Part shown: one piece after another, positions 6,296 to 6,544 of the stretch
Numbering within the stretch: position 1 is the stretch's first letter
Layout of the letters: each line of letters begins with the position of its first letter
Assembly (NCBI GenBank): GCA_903821255.1
Contig: CAIJKT010000112.1
Coordinates: forward strand, 1-6,544
Reading direction: 5' to 3'
Origin: an uncultured Lentisphaeria bacterium
Lineage (GTDB): Bacteria > Verrucomicrobiota > Lentisphaeria > Victivallales > Victivallaceae
Length of the DNA: 6,544 nucleotides
The notes under the pieces: generated by a model
What the model saw: the letters and a program-made list of their open reading frames with translations, nothing else
Told to the model about the DNA's origin: nothing
The model's database searches: none
Made by a program: the position numbers and the translations under genes

Positions 6296-6328
6296 GAACC
6301 GGACTTGTGGATTTCCCACATCCGGCTC
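6296..6328 (-). ncRNA. Group II intron domain V
   Basis: This 33-nt hairpin begins GAGCCGGA and ends UCCGGUUC, giving an 8-bp lower stem (6328-6321 with 6303-6296) that includes the catalytic AGC triad (6327-6325). A two-base bulge AG (6305-6304) follows, then an upper stem UGUGG (6320-6316) with CCACA (6310-6306). Domain V is the metal-binding catalytic core of the ribozyme. It starts 11 bases after the maturase stop codon. It is one base shorter than the common 34-nt form: the distal loop reads GAAAU instead of a plain GNRA tetraloop closed by a five-pair stem. Confidence 0.88.
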
Positions 6329-6339
6329 TTCAGCATAAC

Positions 6340-6544
6340 TCACCTGACACCTGACCACGTAAACTTATGTACTATTTTCGGTCTGGGCAGCGGGTAATGT
6401 TTCAGGTATTCCGTGAAGTCAACCCAATTCATTTTCCCTTTCTGACTGCGCCTGTTGAGCCATTTATGAACCAGTTTGATTGTCATCCGGTAAAACGCCG
6501 CTATTTTGTCGGAGTTTCCGCTGACGCCGTAATACTGGAAGTGC
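6340..6544 (-). CDS. ltrA: Group II intron reverse transcriptase/maturase, C-terminal fragment
   Basis: The minus strand reads 67 codons from the right edge to a TGA at 6342-6340. The peptide has the pattern of the group II intron maturase-specific (GIIM, domain X) region and the extreme C terminus: HFQYYGVSGN at the start, then a helix ending KLVHKWLNRRSQKGK (23-37), MNWVDFTEYLKHYPLP (38-53), and RPKIVH (54-59). This part binds the intron RNA and promotes splicing. The protein ends only eight residues after the RPKIVH motif, so it has no C-terminal HNH endonuclease domain. The reverse transcriptase domain lies outside the window. The frame is open throughout the visible part, with no decay. 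Domain V follows after 11 bases, which is the normal arrangement. Confidence 0.9.
   Translation of the reverse strand, partial: HFQYYGVSGNSDKIAAFYRMTIKLVHKWLNRRSQKGKMNWVDFTEYLKHYPLPRPKIVHKFTWSGVR

Larger units (their letters stand above)
6170..6544 (-). mobile_element. Group II intron, 3' portion (5' part beyond the window)
   Basis: Three signals in the right order on the minus strand define this: the C-terminal coding end of an intron-encoded reverse transcriptase/maturase (to 6340), a domain V hairpin (6328-6296), and a terminal UCUACUCGAC (6179-6170) that fits a domain VI 3' strand with a bulged branch-point A. Group II introns are self-splicing retroelements that move by target-primed reverse transcription. 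Insertion is in the short region downstream of the oxidoreductase gene and antisense to it. The catalytic reverse transcriptase motifs, domains I-IV and the 5' splice site would lie to the right of the window, so whether the element is complete and active cannot be judged. Confidence 0.88.

Noticed and set aside
6148..6336. Minus-strand 62-codon frame downstream of the maturase
   Set aside because: It runs through domain V and the domain VI region, whose RNA structures explain the sequence better; no ribosome site or protein similarity is seen.

Overview
The window looks like bacterial chromosome of moderate GC content, with intact single-copy genes pointing in both directions and mobile-element traces at both edges. 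The combination of a DUF4410 lipoprotein, a Gfo/Idh/MocA oxidoreductase, a large polytopic membrane protein and a group II intron would suit a Gram-negative host of the Lentisphaerae/Victivallales or wider PVC type. That placement rests on gene flavour only and is tentative.

Layout from left to right. Bases 1-299 hold no convincing gene. They carry degenerate copies of a 21-base unit (core TGTCCAAAAT) and a perfect 29-base duplication with internal hairpins, possibly the remnant of an insertion-sequence end. Next is a minus-strand endonuclease/exonuclease/phosphatase-family hydrolase (300-1046). It is divergent from folD (1261-2151, plus), which encodes the bifunctional methylene-tetrahydrofolate dehydrogenase/cyclohydrolase of one-carbon metabolism. 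folD converges on a DUF4410 lipoprotein gene (2190-2951, minus). Upstream of that, on the same strand, lies a 632-residue multi-spanning membrane protein with an N-terminal SH3-like extracytoplasmic segment (3072-4970, minus), possibly a GT-C type glycosyltransferase. A Gfo/Idh/MocA-family NAD(P)-dependent oxidoreductase (5132-6130, plus) is divergent from it.

From 6170 to the right edge is the 3' part of a group II intron on the minus strand: the last 67 codons of its reverse transcriptase/maturase, a recognisable catalytic domain V, and a 3' end of the form UCUACUCGAC with a bulged branch-point adenosine. Domain VI appears expanded by about 105 nt of structured sequence, which is the most interesting observation here. 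The intron ends 39 bases past the oxidoreductase stop codon, antisense to it, so that gene is left intact.

The genes do not form one operon or an obvious pathway. They look like separate housekeeping, envelope and accessory units. Nothing in the window is clearly a defence system or another wholly new system.
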